A stretch of 64,000 bases of DNA from Sulfuriferula nivalis (lineage in GTDB: Bacteria > Pseudomonadota > Gammaproteobacteria > Burkholderiales > Sulfuriferulaceae). Location of the stretch: positions 1,798,001-1,862,000 of the forward strand of contig NZ_AP021881.1 in NCBI RefSeq assembly GCF_009937995.1, written 5' to 3'. The position numbers and the translations under genes are program-made. The notes beneath the pieces were generated by a model. The model did not search any database. It saw nothing but the letters and a program-made list of their open reading frames with translations, and was not told the DNA's origin. Positions 47,335 through 56,209 of the stretch are shown here, in pieces (the stretch's first letter is position 1; the number at the start of each line of letters is the position of its first letter).

Positions 47335-47844
47335 TTATAGATATGGCTGAATAAAACCATCATACCGACCACGTGACGGATGCATCCTAGTCTGGTAAAT
47401 CACCTTCTGTGGCATCTCAGCAAGTAGTTCTAGCACATAGGATTTGCGTGCTGTAAAACGATTGGCCGCACCCCAACCTAAAATGACAATATCAGACTCA
47501 TTCAGAGCGTCCTTAATAGTTGCATCATTGAGCGCGCCAATTTCGTGTGGCAAACCCTGAAAATCATTGGTTTGAATGTATGCAAACTGATTAACCACTA
47601 TCAGTCGGCGCACGCCTGCGAATTCTGCCAGTTCTTTTTTGAATACCACCTTTTCCATGAATTGAACGGACTTGTCAGCTACGTCTTCCCCAGCATAACT
47701 CGGATTTTGCATTACTACACAAGCAGTTTTGCCTGTGGGTGGTGCATCGTTCAGAGTGATATCCAGTTGATAACGGTAGCGCATTTCATTTTCCCATGCG
47801 AATTGGGCAGTTACTGTTACATCGTCAATGTGCTCGTAAATCAT
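47335..47844 (-). CDS. DUF1643-like protein
   Basis: A 169-aa protein resembling DUF1643: MQNPSYAGEDVADKSVQFMEKV, RLIVVNQFAYIQTND and ESDIVILGWGAANR. The family is common near restriction and modification or phage genes, but its activity is unknown. Its start lies 20 bases inside the end of the DUF262 gene, with a GGGGAG ribosome site there, so it is the last gene of the four-gene operon. Confidence 0.7.
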   Translation of the reverse strand: MIYEHIDDVTVTAQFAWENEMRYRYQLDITLNDAPPTGKTACVVMQNPSYAGEDVADKSVQFMEKVVFKKELAEFAGVRRLIVVNQFAYIQTNDFQGLPHEIGALNDATIKDALNESDIVILGWGAANRFTARKSYVLELLAEMPQKVIYQTRMHPSRGRYDGFIQPYL

Positions 47845-50044
47845 GAATACTCCCCGTCAGTTCATTTGAACCAGCATCCTTTGAAAGAATAGAACTACAA
47901 ACCGCATAATATTCGCTATATAAATTGAACGCCCGCCTATAAACCGCATGTTGGAACGCTTGCAAACGTTTTTCGTGCCATACCCAGCATTCTTTACTTC
48001 CAACATCACCATACTTAGGAGATGCTTCTAACCATAACTGCTCGTGATCCTGATTCTCGTATAGCTTACTATCGTCAGCTTGCCAATCAACGAGGTTTGT
48101 CTCTAATTTAGAAGCAAGTGGATCATCACCAAAACTTCGATTTAGGCTAGATTCAAGCACGTGCAAATTGCCTATACAATTACCTATGTCGTTCCTAGCA
48201 GCATGAAAGTCTGAGTCACTGCATTTAATATAACTCCAGTGTTTACCCCAATGATCTTGTGGGCAAAGGTGATCGTAATCATAGGGCACCGTGTCCTCAT
48301 CAATTAAATTTGAATCCGAAGTTAACTTGCTAAAAGCTTTCTCTACATAGTCCCTTTGTAACCACAACAATATAGGCTTACGCCACCAGCAAAACCTTTT
48401 ATAAAGCTCACGTTGCGGAATTGTATTATGATCATCCTTAAACAGTTTATCCGCTGTGAGTAATCTCGTAGATTCATACGGTAATAAAATTTGGTTTAGT
48501 TCATCCGGTGGCATCAATGGTAGCGCCAATCCAATTTCATTTTCATTTCCCGAATTAGATTTTATTAATGCGTTGTATATAGCTTCTGCTGGAAAAGCAC
48601 CTTCAACCCCCGCTATTTCAAACGCCTTTTTACTCGCGCCATCATCATTCCAAATGTGCAAATACCAAAACAAGGCAAATGCGATGATTGTTTCCCGACT
48701 ATCTGCAATCGTCTTCTCATCGTTAAGCATAATCCATCGAAGCAATACTTGGATTAAGCCGCGAGAAAGATGCGGTAGCATATAATTTGGGATGCCACTA
48801 TCCTTCTCTCCTCGATAAATCAAGGTGCGTCCCAGCGACTTGAATGCATTAACAAACTGACTATCTTTCATCAAATAATTACGTAGTGGACCAGGCTTCT
48901 CTTTTGTCCCGAGAAGCGTTGCTAAATGACGATGAAAATCGCTAGGTTTGGGACGCGGATTGTCTCCAATTACTATTACTTCTGTTTGCGCTGCAGCCAG
49001 TCTATACGCAGTCATCACATAATCTGAGGAACTCATTGGGTAAGGGAAATCGTCACTCTTCACTTTCTCAACTAAATTATGTGCTTCAGGCCATTGTTGT
49101 TTGATCATGGAAAACAGCAAATCATCAGGTGTAAGTTTAGTGGCGTTGCTACCTATACGTTCAAATAACAATATCAGCGGTGCTGTAAACTCGTTATTCT
49201 TGTTATCTTTAGCCTCTGGCTGGCTCTGGCTAATATATTCAGGAATCAAAATCAAAGGGACTTCAAGTGATGCTATACGTTCAAAAGCATCATAAAGCTG
49301 TTCAAGTTTATGTTTAACCTTTTCCTCATCAGTATCACCAAATAATTTTTGCATGAATGCTTTTTTGTCGCTTAGCCCTCTGAATACATTCCAAGCATCT
49401 GTCAAACGAATAAATAACTTACTATTCCTGCCAGCCACATATGGGCGTGGTTGTTCAGTTTTGTCGAGATTAAATAATTCATAATCACGCCTTTCTTCAT
49501 GTTGTTGATGATTTTTATCATAATCTTTCCGTGCTTCTTTTCGCTCATGCCTAGAAAGGCGAGTTTGGGATATGCGCTGAAACCCAAATGGCTGTGCCTT
49601 AGTCGTGATTCTGAGTTCGAACGTAGCACCTGCCCCACCATCCCTTCCAAGGTCTATCCATAAACAATGTTGTTTTGAATGTTTTTCAAACCAACCCAAC
49701 AGCATGGACAATGTTCTTTGCTGTCCGTCAAGCAAACCTACCGACTCAGACTGTACCTCTGCAGATACGCGCTTATCTTCCACAATATTTGTTGCAGATT
49801 CCCCTGCTGCTAACTTGCTCACCATGAGACTACCTATCGGCATGCCTCTCAGCAATGAATCCCACAGATCCACAATCTGTTTAGGTTTCCATACAAATCC
49901 ACGCTGAATTGATGGCAGTAACAATTGCTTAGCATATGTGCCAGTATTGCTAGCCCATGCCAGATATTCTGGCAGTTTCATTCCTATTACTTGGGCACCA
50001 TTACAGAATGGCCAATCATCACAGTCCAATTTTATATCCGTCAT
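47825..50044 (-). CDS. DUF262 / HNH (GmrSD-like) endonuclease
   Basis: The 739-aa protein has an N-terminal DUF262 ParB-like domain (IQRGFVWKPKQIVDLWDSLLRGMPIGSLM-type region at 46-75, and LDGQQRT at 105-111) and a C-terminal DUF1524-like HNH nuclease (DYDHLCPQDHW at about 589-599, IGNLHVLESSLNRSFGD at about 625-641). This arrangement is seen in GmrSD type IV restriction enzymes, where DUF262 uses nucleotide hydrolysis and the HNH part cuts DNA, often modified phage DNA. It is third in the operon. Confidence 0.85.
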   Translation of the reverse strand: MTDIKLDCDDWPFCNGAQVIGMKLPEYLAWASNTGTYAKQLLLPSIQRGFVWKPKQIVDLWDSLLRGMPIGSLMVSKLAAGESATNIVEDKRVSAEVQSESVGLLDGQQRTLSMLLGWFEKHSKQHCLWIDLGRDGGAGATFELRITTKAQPFGFQRISQTRLSRHERKEARKDYDKNHQQHEERRDYELFNLDKTEQPRPYVAGRNSKLFIRLTDAWNVFRGLSDKKAFMQKLFGDTDEEKVKHKLEQLYDAFERIASLEVPLILIPEYISQSQPEAKDNKNNEFTAPLILLFERIGSNATKLTPDDLLFSMIKQQWPEAHNLVEKVKSDDFPYPMSSSDYVMTAYRLAAAQTEVIVIGDNPRPKPSDFHRHLATLLGTKEKPGPLRNYLMKDSQFVNAFKSLGRTLIYRGEKDSGIPNYMLPHLSRGLIQVLLRWIMLNDEKTIADSRETIIAFALFWYLHIWNDDGASKKAFEIAGVEGAFPAEAIYNALIKSNSGNENEIGLALPLMPPDELNQILLPYESTRLLTADKLFKDDHNTIPQRELYKRFCWWRKPILLWLQRDYVEKAFSKLTSDSNLIDEDTVPYDYDHLCPQDHWGKHWSYIKCSDSDFHAARNDIGNCIGNLHVLESSLNRSFGDDPLASKLETNLVDWQADDSKLYENQDHEQLWLEASPKYGDVGSKECWVWHEKRLQAFQHAVYRRAFNLYSEYYAVCSSILSKDAGSNELTGSIHDLRAH

Positions 50045-50059
50045 TTCCTGCTCCGCCTT

Positions 50060-51031
50060 TTATGTTGTTACAACGCTAATTACTTCTTTATTCACTGCCC
50101 AAACATCATCCCCAAATCCCCGCAACCACCACTCCAGCATCTCACTATCCACCACCGTCGCAGTAATCTCGTAGGCATCATCCAACTCCACTACCCGCTG
50201 ATCCAGCGACAGAGGCGATTCAAGCAAATGCAGTCCCGCATCCTTATCAATACGGAAACTCAGCTTAATGTGTTGGCCATTACCATAACCAAATCGGCCA
50301 TCGTCGTCATATTGCTTAAGATCGAAGTCTTTGGGGCGTTCAAACGTTAGCGTTGAAACCTTTGCGGAGATGATGCGATTCAACGCAAGGCTACGCTCGT
50401 TATCATAACCATCAAATCGACAAACAAGGTACATGCGTTGACCCTGTTGCGCCAAGCCCAGCGGCATGACGCGAGTCTCGGTACGTTTACCAGCCGCGTT
50501 TTTGTAATCCACTTCCAGCCACTGATTTGCGTAAAGCGCATTGCTGACCTGTTCAAATACGAGCGGATCAATTTTGGGTGGCAACAACGGCTGGGTGGTG
50601 CTGACTACACGCACCTTTTCCAGCCATTCCCGTTCGCGTTTGGTTTTACTTTTGTCCCCGAGCTGACTGCGTGCCTGGGTAAAGAAGCCTTGCATGGATT
50701 TCATTAGTTTGGTGGGCAACAGGCTGTTCAAATGCTGTTCAGCAAGGGTAAGCAACAACGATTCCTGTGGGCTAAGACCAACCAGGCTTAACCCTTTGGC
50801 AAACTCTTTCCATTTGTAACGATACGGCTTACTGCTGTCATCACGATCAATGTCATAGTTTTCGCTAAGCATATCCAGTTGGCGCTGCAGGGTGCGCAAG
50901 TCACGATTAATACCTGCATCAGCCAGTTGCTGACGCAACTCCGATGCAGTAACCGTACGTCCCTTGGGAATGCGCTGTAATATTGCATGCGTTAGATTGA
51001 GTTCTTCAACGGAATTTGGACGTTTTGGCAT
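50060..51031 (-). CDS. WYL-domain transcriptional regulator
   Basis: The 323-aa protein has an N-terminal winged helix (TVTASELRQQLADAGINRDLRTLQRQLDML), a WYL ligand-sensing domain (about 165-235, WLEVDYKNAAGKRTETRVMPLGL, YLVCR) and a C-terminal WCX-type domain. Similar proteins (BrxR, CapW) repress defence operons by binding palindromes. It is encoded 3 bases after the DUF2779 gene, so it probably controls its own operon and the other units bearing the 19-bp palindrome. Confidence 0.9.
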   Translation of the reverse strand: MPKRPNSVEELNLTHAILQRIPKGRTVTASELRQQLADAGINRDLRTLQRQLDMLSENYDIDRDDSSKPYRYKWKEFAKGLSLVGLSPQESLLLTLAEQHLNSLLPTKLMKSMQGFFTQARSQLGDKSKTKREREWLEKVRVVSTTQPLLPPKIDPLVFEQVSNALYANQWLEVDYKNAAGKRTETRVMPLGLAQQGQRMYLVCRFDGYDNERSLALNRIISAKVSTLTFERPKDFDLKQYDDDGRFGYGNGQHIKLSFRIDKDAGLHLLESPLSLDQRVVELDDAYEITATVVDSEMLEWWLRGFGDDVWAVNKEVISVVTT

Positions 51032-51034
51032 AGT

Positions 51035-52534
51035 CTATAACCTCATATCTGTGCGACCAGCAAATACCTGCCACAGGCGCACCATGGCGTAAGTATCGAG
51101 CTTGCAATACGCTAAAAGCTGCTGCTTGATCTGAGCTTTGCGTTCAGTGTTCGTATTCGGATGAATAGCTTCAAGAAAAGCATCCATCGCCATGCCGCCA
51201 TCTTGCACACCGTCGAGCGCGTCATAACGTAATTCAGGCACTACGGCAGGCAGCACTTTTTTAATGCTCCAGCTACCTTGCTGACTTGGGTGATAATAAC
51301 GCTCACGTGCAATAGGCAGCAGATCAACAACACGCTCATTAATGGCTAGCAGCGATTCACTTATCAATGGATAACGTTCAGCCAATTCACGGATACGTGC
51401 CGTTTCAAAGCCTGCGTTATAGACATAAACAGGGCCTTGCTGACCACAAGCTGCGATTAACGCATACGCAAATGCCTCGGATGGGTTATTACCAGACAGA
51501 TCAAGGAAGTCACTATGTTCCAACTCTCCTGATTCAGTTAATGTGTGCAAACTAAACTGGAAGGTAATCTGCTGATATGGTCGTGTGCCTTTCCAGATAG
51601 GTACTGCAAACTGAATAGTCTCAAAATCAAGAAAATTGGCTGGAAGCGGATACTCAGCCAGATCCGCCAATGCGCCTTCAGCATCAAAATATACTGTATT
51701 GGATACCGTGTAGTCTTTTACTCGTTGTTGCTTATCATTAAGCAAGTCATCGGGTATTTCTGTCATATCGTACAACCCTTGAGCCGCCAGTTCACGCTTC
51801 TTGGCCGAAGGAAAACGTGGCAACCAATTAATTGGGTATTCAGGTTTCGGCTCATTTTGACTGCAATATGCGAAGAAGCCACACTCATAAGGCGTATCGC
51901 AATGATTACCAATTTTAATATCTGGTTCATCAGTTTCAGCAACGATATTTTGCGCCTGGGTTATCCAACCTTGAACTTCCTCTGTCCGCGCAAAGGCTTC
52001 CGCTGTAAGGTCATTTTCTTTTAAAAGGCCGTGATAATTATCGTCGCCAGGATAAACCCAGGAACTGTCAATGTGCGCCAATGCAATAGACTTCAACGGC
52101 ACACCTGCAGACTGCGTTACAAACGCTTGCACCGCCACATCGTCGCGATGGTAATCTTTAACGCTAGTAGAGGATTTAACTTCCACCATGCGCCAGGCTT
52201 GCTTGCCCTCATTTTGTATAGGTAACATGACATCGGCGAATGCCATCGCTCCACCTGCTGAAAAACCAGCCTCAAAAATGGGTTGCGCAATATTCAGTAA
52301 TTCAGCGCTGCGTTCAAATGCACGCTTAAATCCTTCGCTCTGAATATCAATTAGCGCACCACAACCATCCGGATCATATATTTGCTGAGCAATATCCCCG
52401 ACCTGGAATCCAATCTGAAAACTGGCTTCAGTTGCATCCGAATCCTCACGTAGATCAGGACGATTGATTTCCAGCCACAACCGTTTTGGACATTGTCGTA
52501 AAGCGAGCAGCTTGGATTTTGAGAATGTGCGCAT
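51035..52534 (-). CDS. DUF2779 protein: Cas4-like nuclease fused to DEDD-type exonuclease fold
   Basis: ATG at 52534 (MRTFSKSKLLALRQCPKRLW, 499 aa) is preferred to a longer frame that adds 19 residues. Residues about 1-230 look like a RecB/Cas4-type PD-(D/E)xK nuclease: QCPKRLW at 14-20, D101, EVKSS at 118-122, and Cys212, Cys218, Cys224 for an iron-sulfur cluster with Cys15. Residues about 298-490 are DUF2779, with DEDD-like motifs FLDFET (301-306), YNAGFE (372-377) and CKLDT (477-481). It is likely a nuclease and is first in the operon, behind an operator-like palindrome. Confidence 0.8.
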   Translation of the reverse strand: MRTFSKSKLLALRQCPKRLWLEINRPDLREDSDATEASFQIGFQVGDIAQQIYDPDGCGALIDIQSEGFKRAFERSAELLNIAQPIFEAGFSAGGAMAFADVMLPIQNEGKQAWRMVEVKSSTSVKDYHRDDVAVQAFVTQSAGVPLKSIALAHIDSSWVYPGDDNYHGLLKENDLTAEAFARTEEVQGWITQAQNIVAETDEPDIKIGNHCDTPYECGFFAYCSQNEPKPEYPINWLPRFPSAKKRELAAQGLYDMTEIPDDLLNDKQQRVKDYTVSNTVYFDAEGALADLAEYPLPANFLDFETIQFAVPIWKGTRPYQQITFQFSLHTLTESGELEHSDFLDLSGNNPSEAFAYALIAACGQQGPVYVYNAGFETARIRELAERYPLISESLLAINERVVDLLPIARERYYHPSQQGSWSIKKVLPAVVPELRYDALDGVQDGGMAMDAFLEAIHPNTNTERKAQIKQQLLAYCKLDTYAMVRLWQVFAGRTDMRL

Positions 52535-52590
52535 AACTTCCTCGTTAAGAATTACTAGATTAAACAAACTAACTCTATTGTAAGCACGCA

Positions 52591-52609
52591 TGCGACATAT
52601 TGTGTCGCA
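52591..52609. promoter_or_regulatory. Operator-like site 1 (perfect palindrome)
   Basis: TGCGACATATTGTGTCGCA, with arms TGCGACA / TGTCGCA perfect over 7 bp and a 5-base spacer. It lies 57 bases before the DUF2779 start and 124 before the FtsZ-like gene. Best match of four related sites. Confidence 0.8.
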
Positions 52610-52659
52610 CTTTTTACATAAACAATAATTTCCTTAAACATCAGACTTTTTGAATCCAT

Positions 52660-52678
52660 TACGACACATTTCGTCGCT
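52660..52678. promoter_or_regulatory. Operator-like site 2
   Basis: TACGACACATTTCGTCGCT matches the reverse complement of site 1 at 14 of 19 positions. It lies 55 bases before the FtsZ-like start, 69 bases (centre to centre) from site 1. Confidence 0.65.
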
Positions 52679-52732
52679 GAGGTGATTATGCTGCTTTATC
52701 GCTATTTTCCGAAGAATACTTGATTAAGAAAA

Positions 52733-53671
52733 ATGGATAAATCGACATGGGACACCAAATTTGGCGTCATTGCTGTGGGTGGCGCTGGAAGTAACGTTCT
52801 TACAGACAACGCCAAATCGTTACCCTATATTCATCGCACCATTGCTATTGATACCGACCCTACGGCTTTACATGATGCAGTAGCGGACATAAAACTTTTA
52901 GTTGGCGCTAATCAAGCTAACCAAACTATTCCAAACACGACACTATCCATTACCAACATACATCAAATTATTGATGCTGTAAGTGATCTTGATATAGTGT
53001 TTATTGTTGCTGGAATGGGGGGCGTAACTGGAACGAGCATTTCATCCAACATTGCTGAAATTCTACAAAATCACAATATTGCTGGGCTAGCAGTTGCCAT
53101 TATGCCTTTCAATTTTGAAGGCGAAAAACATAAAGAGATAGCATTAAATGGCGTCAAAACGCTCACTCCTCATGTTAATGGTGTTTTCCAAATATCCAAT
53201 GAGACATTTGCGAACACAGCAGATAAAAATCACCGTACTGTACCTCTGCTTAAGCATGCATCTTTAGCCTTTGCTCAATTTTATCAATGCATCATAAATA
53301 CCAGTGAAAAGCCTGGTATCGTCGGTATTGATTTCGCGGATGTGGCTAGTTTCATGAGCAACGATGGGAATACTGCTTTTGGATATGGATCAGCAACGGG
53401 AGAGAATAGTATCGAAACAGCAATACAACGAGCAATTGATCATCCACTGCTCACTCAACGTCAATTACCACTCGCCTCAAGCGCACTGATTGCTTTTGAA
53501 ATAAACAACCAGAATCATCCCATCATGCCAATAATCTGTCATGGTTTTAACGTCTTTCGAACGCAACTTCCACCAGATACGGTCATGTTTTGGTGTGCGA
53601 TATTTAATCCAGAAATCAATCATGATTTCAGAGTAACAATCATGTTAAGTGGTATTTCAGATGAGAATTGA
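52733..53671 (+). CDS. FtsZ-like tubulin-family GTPase
   Basis: The 312-aa protein has the FtsZ GTP-binding core: AVGGAGSN at 14-21, the tubulin signature GMGGVTGTS at 94-102 (GGGTGTG in FtsZ), and a synergy-loop region IDFADVASFMSN at 199-210 very close to that of FtsZ. The usual Asn of NxDxxD is Gly, while both aspartates remain. It lacks the C-terminal tail that binds FtsA/ZipA. It is therefore a divergent FtsZ paralogue, not the cell-division gene. It is followed by the AAA+ gene, and both have operator-like sites. Confidence 0.85.
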   Translation: MDKSTWDTKFGVIAVGGAGSNVLTDNAKSLPYIHRTIAIDTDPTALHDAVADIKLLVGANQANQTIPNTTLSITNIHQIIDAVSDLDIVFIVAGMGGVTGTSISSNIAEILQNHNIAGLAVAIMPFNFEGEKHKEIALNGVKTLTPHVNGVFQISNETFANTADKNHRTVPLLKHASLAFAQFYQCIINTSEKPGIVGIDFADVASFMSNDGNTAFGYGSATGENSIETAIQRAIDHPLLTQRQLPLASSALIAFEINNQNHPIMPIICHGFNVFRTQLPPDTVMFWCAIFNPEINHDFRVTIMLSGISDEN

Positions 53672-53752
53672 GGCTATTATCTGCAAATTAAATGAAACAC
53701 TATAGCTAATAAATGACTCGGATATAAATCTTAGGATTCGTAACGCATTTAA

Positions 53753-53771
53753 TACGACACAAAATGTCGCA
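53753..53771. promoter_or_regulatory. Operator-like site 3 (AAA+ gene)
   Basis: TACGACACAAAATGTCGCA matches the reverse complement of site 1 at 17 of 19 positions. It lies 43 bases before the AAA+ gene start at 53814. Confidence 0.75.
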
Positions 53772-53813
53772 TGTGTGCCTGATCATTACCCAAAACTTAT
53801 CAAGGACACGATT

Positions 53814-55913
53814 ATGAAACTCGATATTCAAAAAAATAAATCAACCTTTACTGACAACTTAAATAAAGAGCTAAAGCATTTATGGCTCTTACGTATCATT
53901 CTAAAACTTGAAGCGCATAAAAGGTTTTTGAATGAACATGCATTTAGATTTGATGATATAGCACGTGAACTAGGTTTGGACAATTACGTTGATAATCCAC
54001 GTGCATACAACCGCGATTTAATTCTGACTGAGCTACGTCAAAATTTAGCCACCATTGAGAAGCATCCACCCCAAGCAAAATCGGAATCACGGCTATGGGA
54101 AAACCTTGGCATGCTAGGTCAAGCACTTAAACTGAATGATATTGAAATTCTGATTCTCTTTTTTGCCATCGCTGTTAAAACCGAAGATCATTTTGAAGAA
54201 GCTATTGATTCTATGGGTAACCTAAATATAGCGTCCATAGAAAAAATATTCAGCATCTGCCTTGGAATTGGAATAACTGATGTCCGGACAGCTCTCTCTG
54301 AATCAGGCACCCTATTTCGTACAGGTATCCTGTGGCTTGATATGGACAGTGTTTATACCTTTTCAAACACAGTAGTCATCATGCACGGTTTAACAACTGA
54401 ACTCATGCGTGAACAGAATGAGCCTTTGAGTTTATTCCATAACCACATCGTCCCATCTTTTAAAGCCAAACTGGGTGCAGAGCATTATTCCCATCTTACC
54501 GAAGACACCGCAACCATCAAGCACTATCTTGGCGCTGCCGGACAAGCAAAAAACACAGGGATAAATATACTTATTTATGGTGCTCCTGGCAGTGGAAAAA
54601 CCGAGTACGCACGAATGATAGCTGAAGTTACAGGACATCATCTATACGAGATAGCCACCGAAACTCGCCAAGCTAAAGCGCTGGAAGGATCAGAACGGTT
54701 TCGCGCGTTCAGATTAGCGCAAACCATCCTGGAACGGCGTCATGACACGCTGATCCTGTTCGATGAAATCGAGGATGTGTTCAAAGAGTCACTTAGTAAA
54801 TCAGGTAAAAGAGACAATCAAAGTGGCACTAAAGCATGGGTAAATCGATTATTGGAAACCAACCCAGTGCCCTCCTTCTGGCTTACCAACAACTTGCCAC
54901 AACTGGATCCCGCTGTCGTACGTAGGTTTGACTACATACTGGAAATGAATGCACCTCCCCGCAGTGTTCGTGCTCGTATGCTGGATGATTATTTAATTGA
55001 CCTACCAATTTCCACGCACTGGAAACGTCAAATGTCAGAACATGAAAATCTGGTACCTGCCGTAATTGAACGAGCAGCAAAAGTTGTACGACACATTAAA
55101 CATACCATTCCAACACAGGAGATGGATAAGGTCATTTCTAGGGTGATGGGCAATACCCTGGAAGCGCTTTATCTACCCCGTATGCCTAAGGCATCATTAG
55201 GCATGGATACCAACTATCGCCTAGAAATCCTTAATGCTGACTGCAATGTAGGCGAGATTTGCGATAACTTGGTAACGGAAAAACGAGGCCGCTTGTGTTT
55301 GTACGGTCCGCCGGGTACAGGAAAATCTGCATTCGGCCGCTATATTGCTGACCGTATGGATCGTCCTCTGCTCATCAAGCGTGCATCTGACATACTCTCA
55401 CCATTTCTTGGTGAAGCTGAGATAAACATGGCGAAAATGTTCCGAGAAGCCGAAATCGAAAATGCCGTGCTGCTACTAGATGAGGCTGACACCTATCTGC
55501 AAGATCGGAAAAATGCCCAGCGTTCATGGGAAATCAGTGAAGTAAACGAGATGCTCACGCAAATGGAAAGTTTTGATGGTGTATTTATTGCCTCAACCAA
55601 CCTCATGAGTAGCCTGGATCCAGCCGCTTTAAGACGTTTTGATTTAAAGTTGCGATTTGATTATCTGAAGCCAGAACAAGCCTGGCTTATGTTTACTGAC
55701 ACTATAGCCAAACTAGGCTTGCCGCTCGATGAATCATTACAAAAATCAGTAGCTGCACTCGCTATGCTGACACCTGGTGACTTCGCTACGGTTAGTAGAC
55801 AGGCTCGGCTGCGTAAAATTACTGATGACGCTGATTTGTTAAGTCGGTTAACGGATGAATGCGCCCTTAAGCCAGATGCAAATAAACGCGCTATTGGCTT
55901 TTCATCTTACTGA
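53814..55913 (+). CDS. Double AAA+ ATPase
   Basis: ATG at 53814 has an AAGGA ribosome site (699 aa). Residues about 1-235 are a helical N domain without a known family. The first AAA+ module has Walker A GAPGSGKT (256-263), Walker B ILFDEIED and RRFD arginine-finger region (370-373). The second has GPPGTGKS (498-505), LLLDEAD and LRRFD (606-610). Both look active. The layout is like Cdc48/ClpA-type unfoldases, but no protease-docking motif is seen. The FtsZ-like gene upstream is its likely partner. Confidence 0.88.
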   Translation: MKLDIQKNKSTFTDNLNKELKHLWLLRIILKLEAHKRFLNEHAFRFDDIARELGLDNYVDNPRAYNRDLILTELRQNLATIEKHPPQAKSESRLWENLGMLGQALKLNDIEILILFFAIAVKTEDHFEEAIDSMGNLNIASIEKIFSICLGIGITDVRTALSESGTLFRTGILWLDMDSVYTFSNTVVIMHGLTTELMREQNEPLSLFHNHIVPSFKAKLGAEHYSHLTEDTATIKHYLGAAGQAKNTGINILIYGAPGSGKTEYARMIAEVTGHHLYEIATETRQAKALEGSERFRAFRLAQTILERRHDTLILFDEIEDVFKESLSKSGKRDNQSGTKAWVNRLLETNPVPSFWLTNNLPQLDPAVVRRFDYILEMNAPPRSVRARMLDDYLIDLPISTHWKRQMSEHENLVPAVIERAAKVVRHIKHTIPTQEMDKVISRVMGNTLEALYLPRMPKASLGMDTNYRLEILNADCNVGEICDNLVTEKRGRLCLYGPPGTGKSAFGRYIADRMDRPLLIKRASDILSPFLGEAEINMAKMFREAEIENAVLLLDEADTYLQDRKNAQRSWEISEVNEMLTQMESFDGVFIASTNLMSSLDPAALRRFDLKLRFDYLKPEQAWLMFTDTIAKLGLPLDESLQKSVAALAMLTPGDFATVSRQARLRKITDDADLLSRLTDECALKPDANKRAIGFSSY

Positions 55914-56197
55914 ATAAAAAATTGCAAATGTTGCTATCCACAATCGCACAGTAACAATCAAAGCTAGTTGTACATGAGGGTTAAAAACTAATCTTCAAAT
56001 AAATGCACTAGGTTGTTAAATTGCGCCGCAGATTGACCCATCTTTAGCATATTAGTCTGACCCACCAAATTTGATAACTGACCATTTGGCACAACGGGTT
56101 GAACGAAGCCGCTATCGCGGAGAAATATTCCCGAACCATCAAATTACGCAGCATAATTTCGTCTCCCCCAGCAATGGAATTTTGATTACTGTACCAC
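55914..56197. other. Non-coding stretch before the IS91-like element
   Basis: AT-rich DNA with no gene seen. The left end of the IS91-like element must lie somewhere here, but I could not place it. Confidence 0.5.
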
Positions 56198-56209
56198 GAG
56201 GAGACGACA

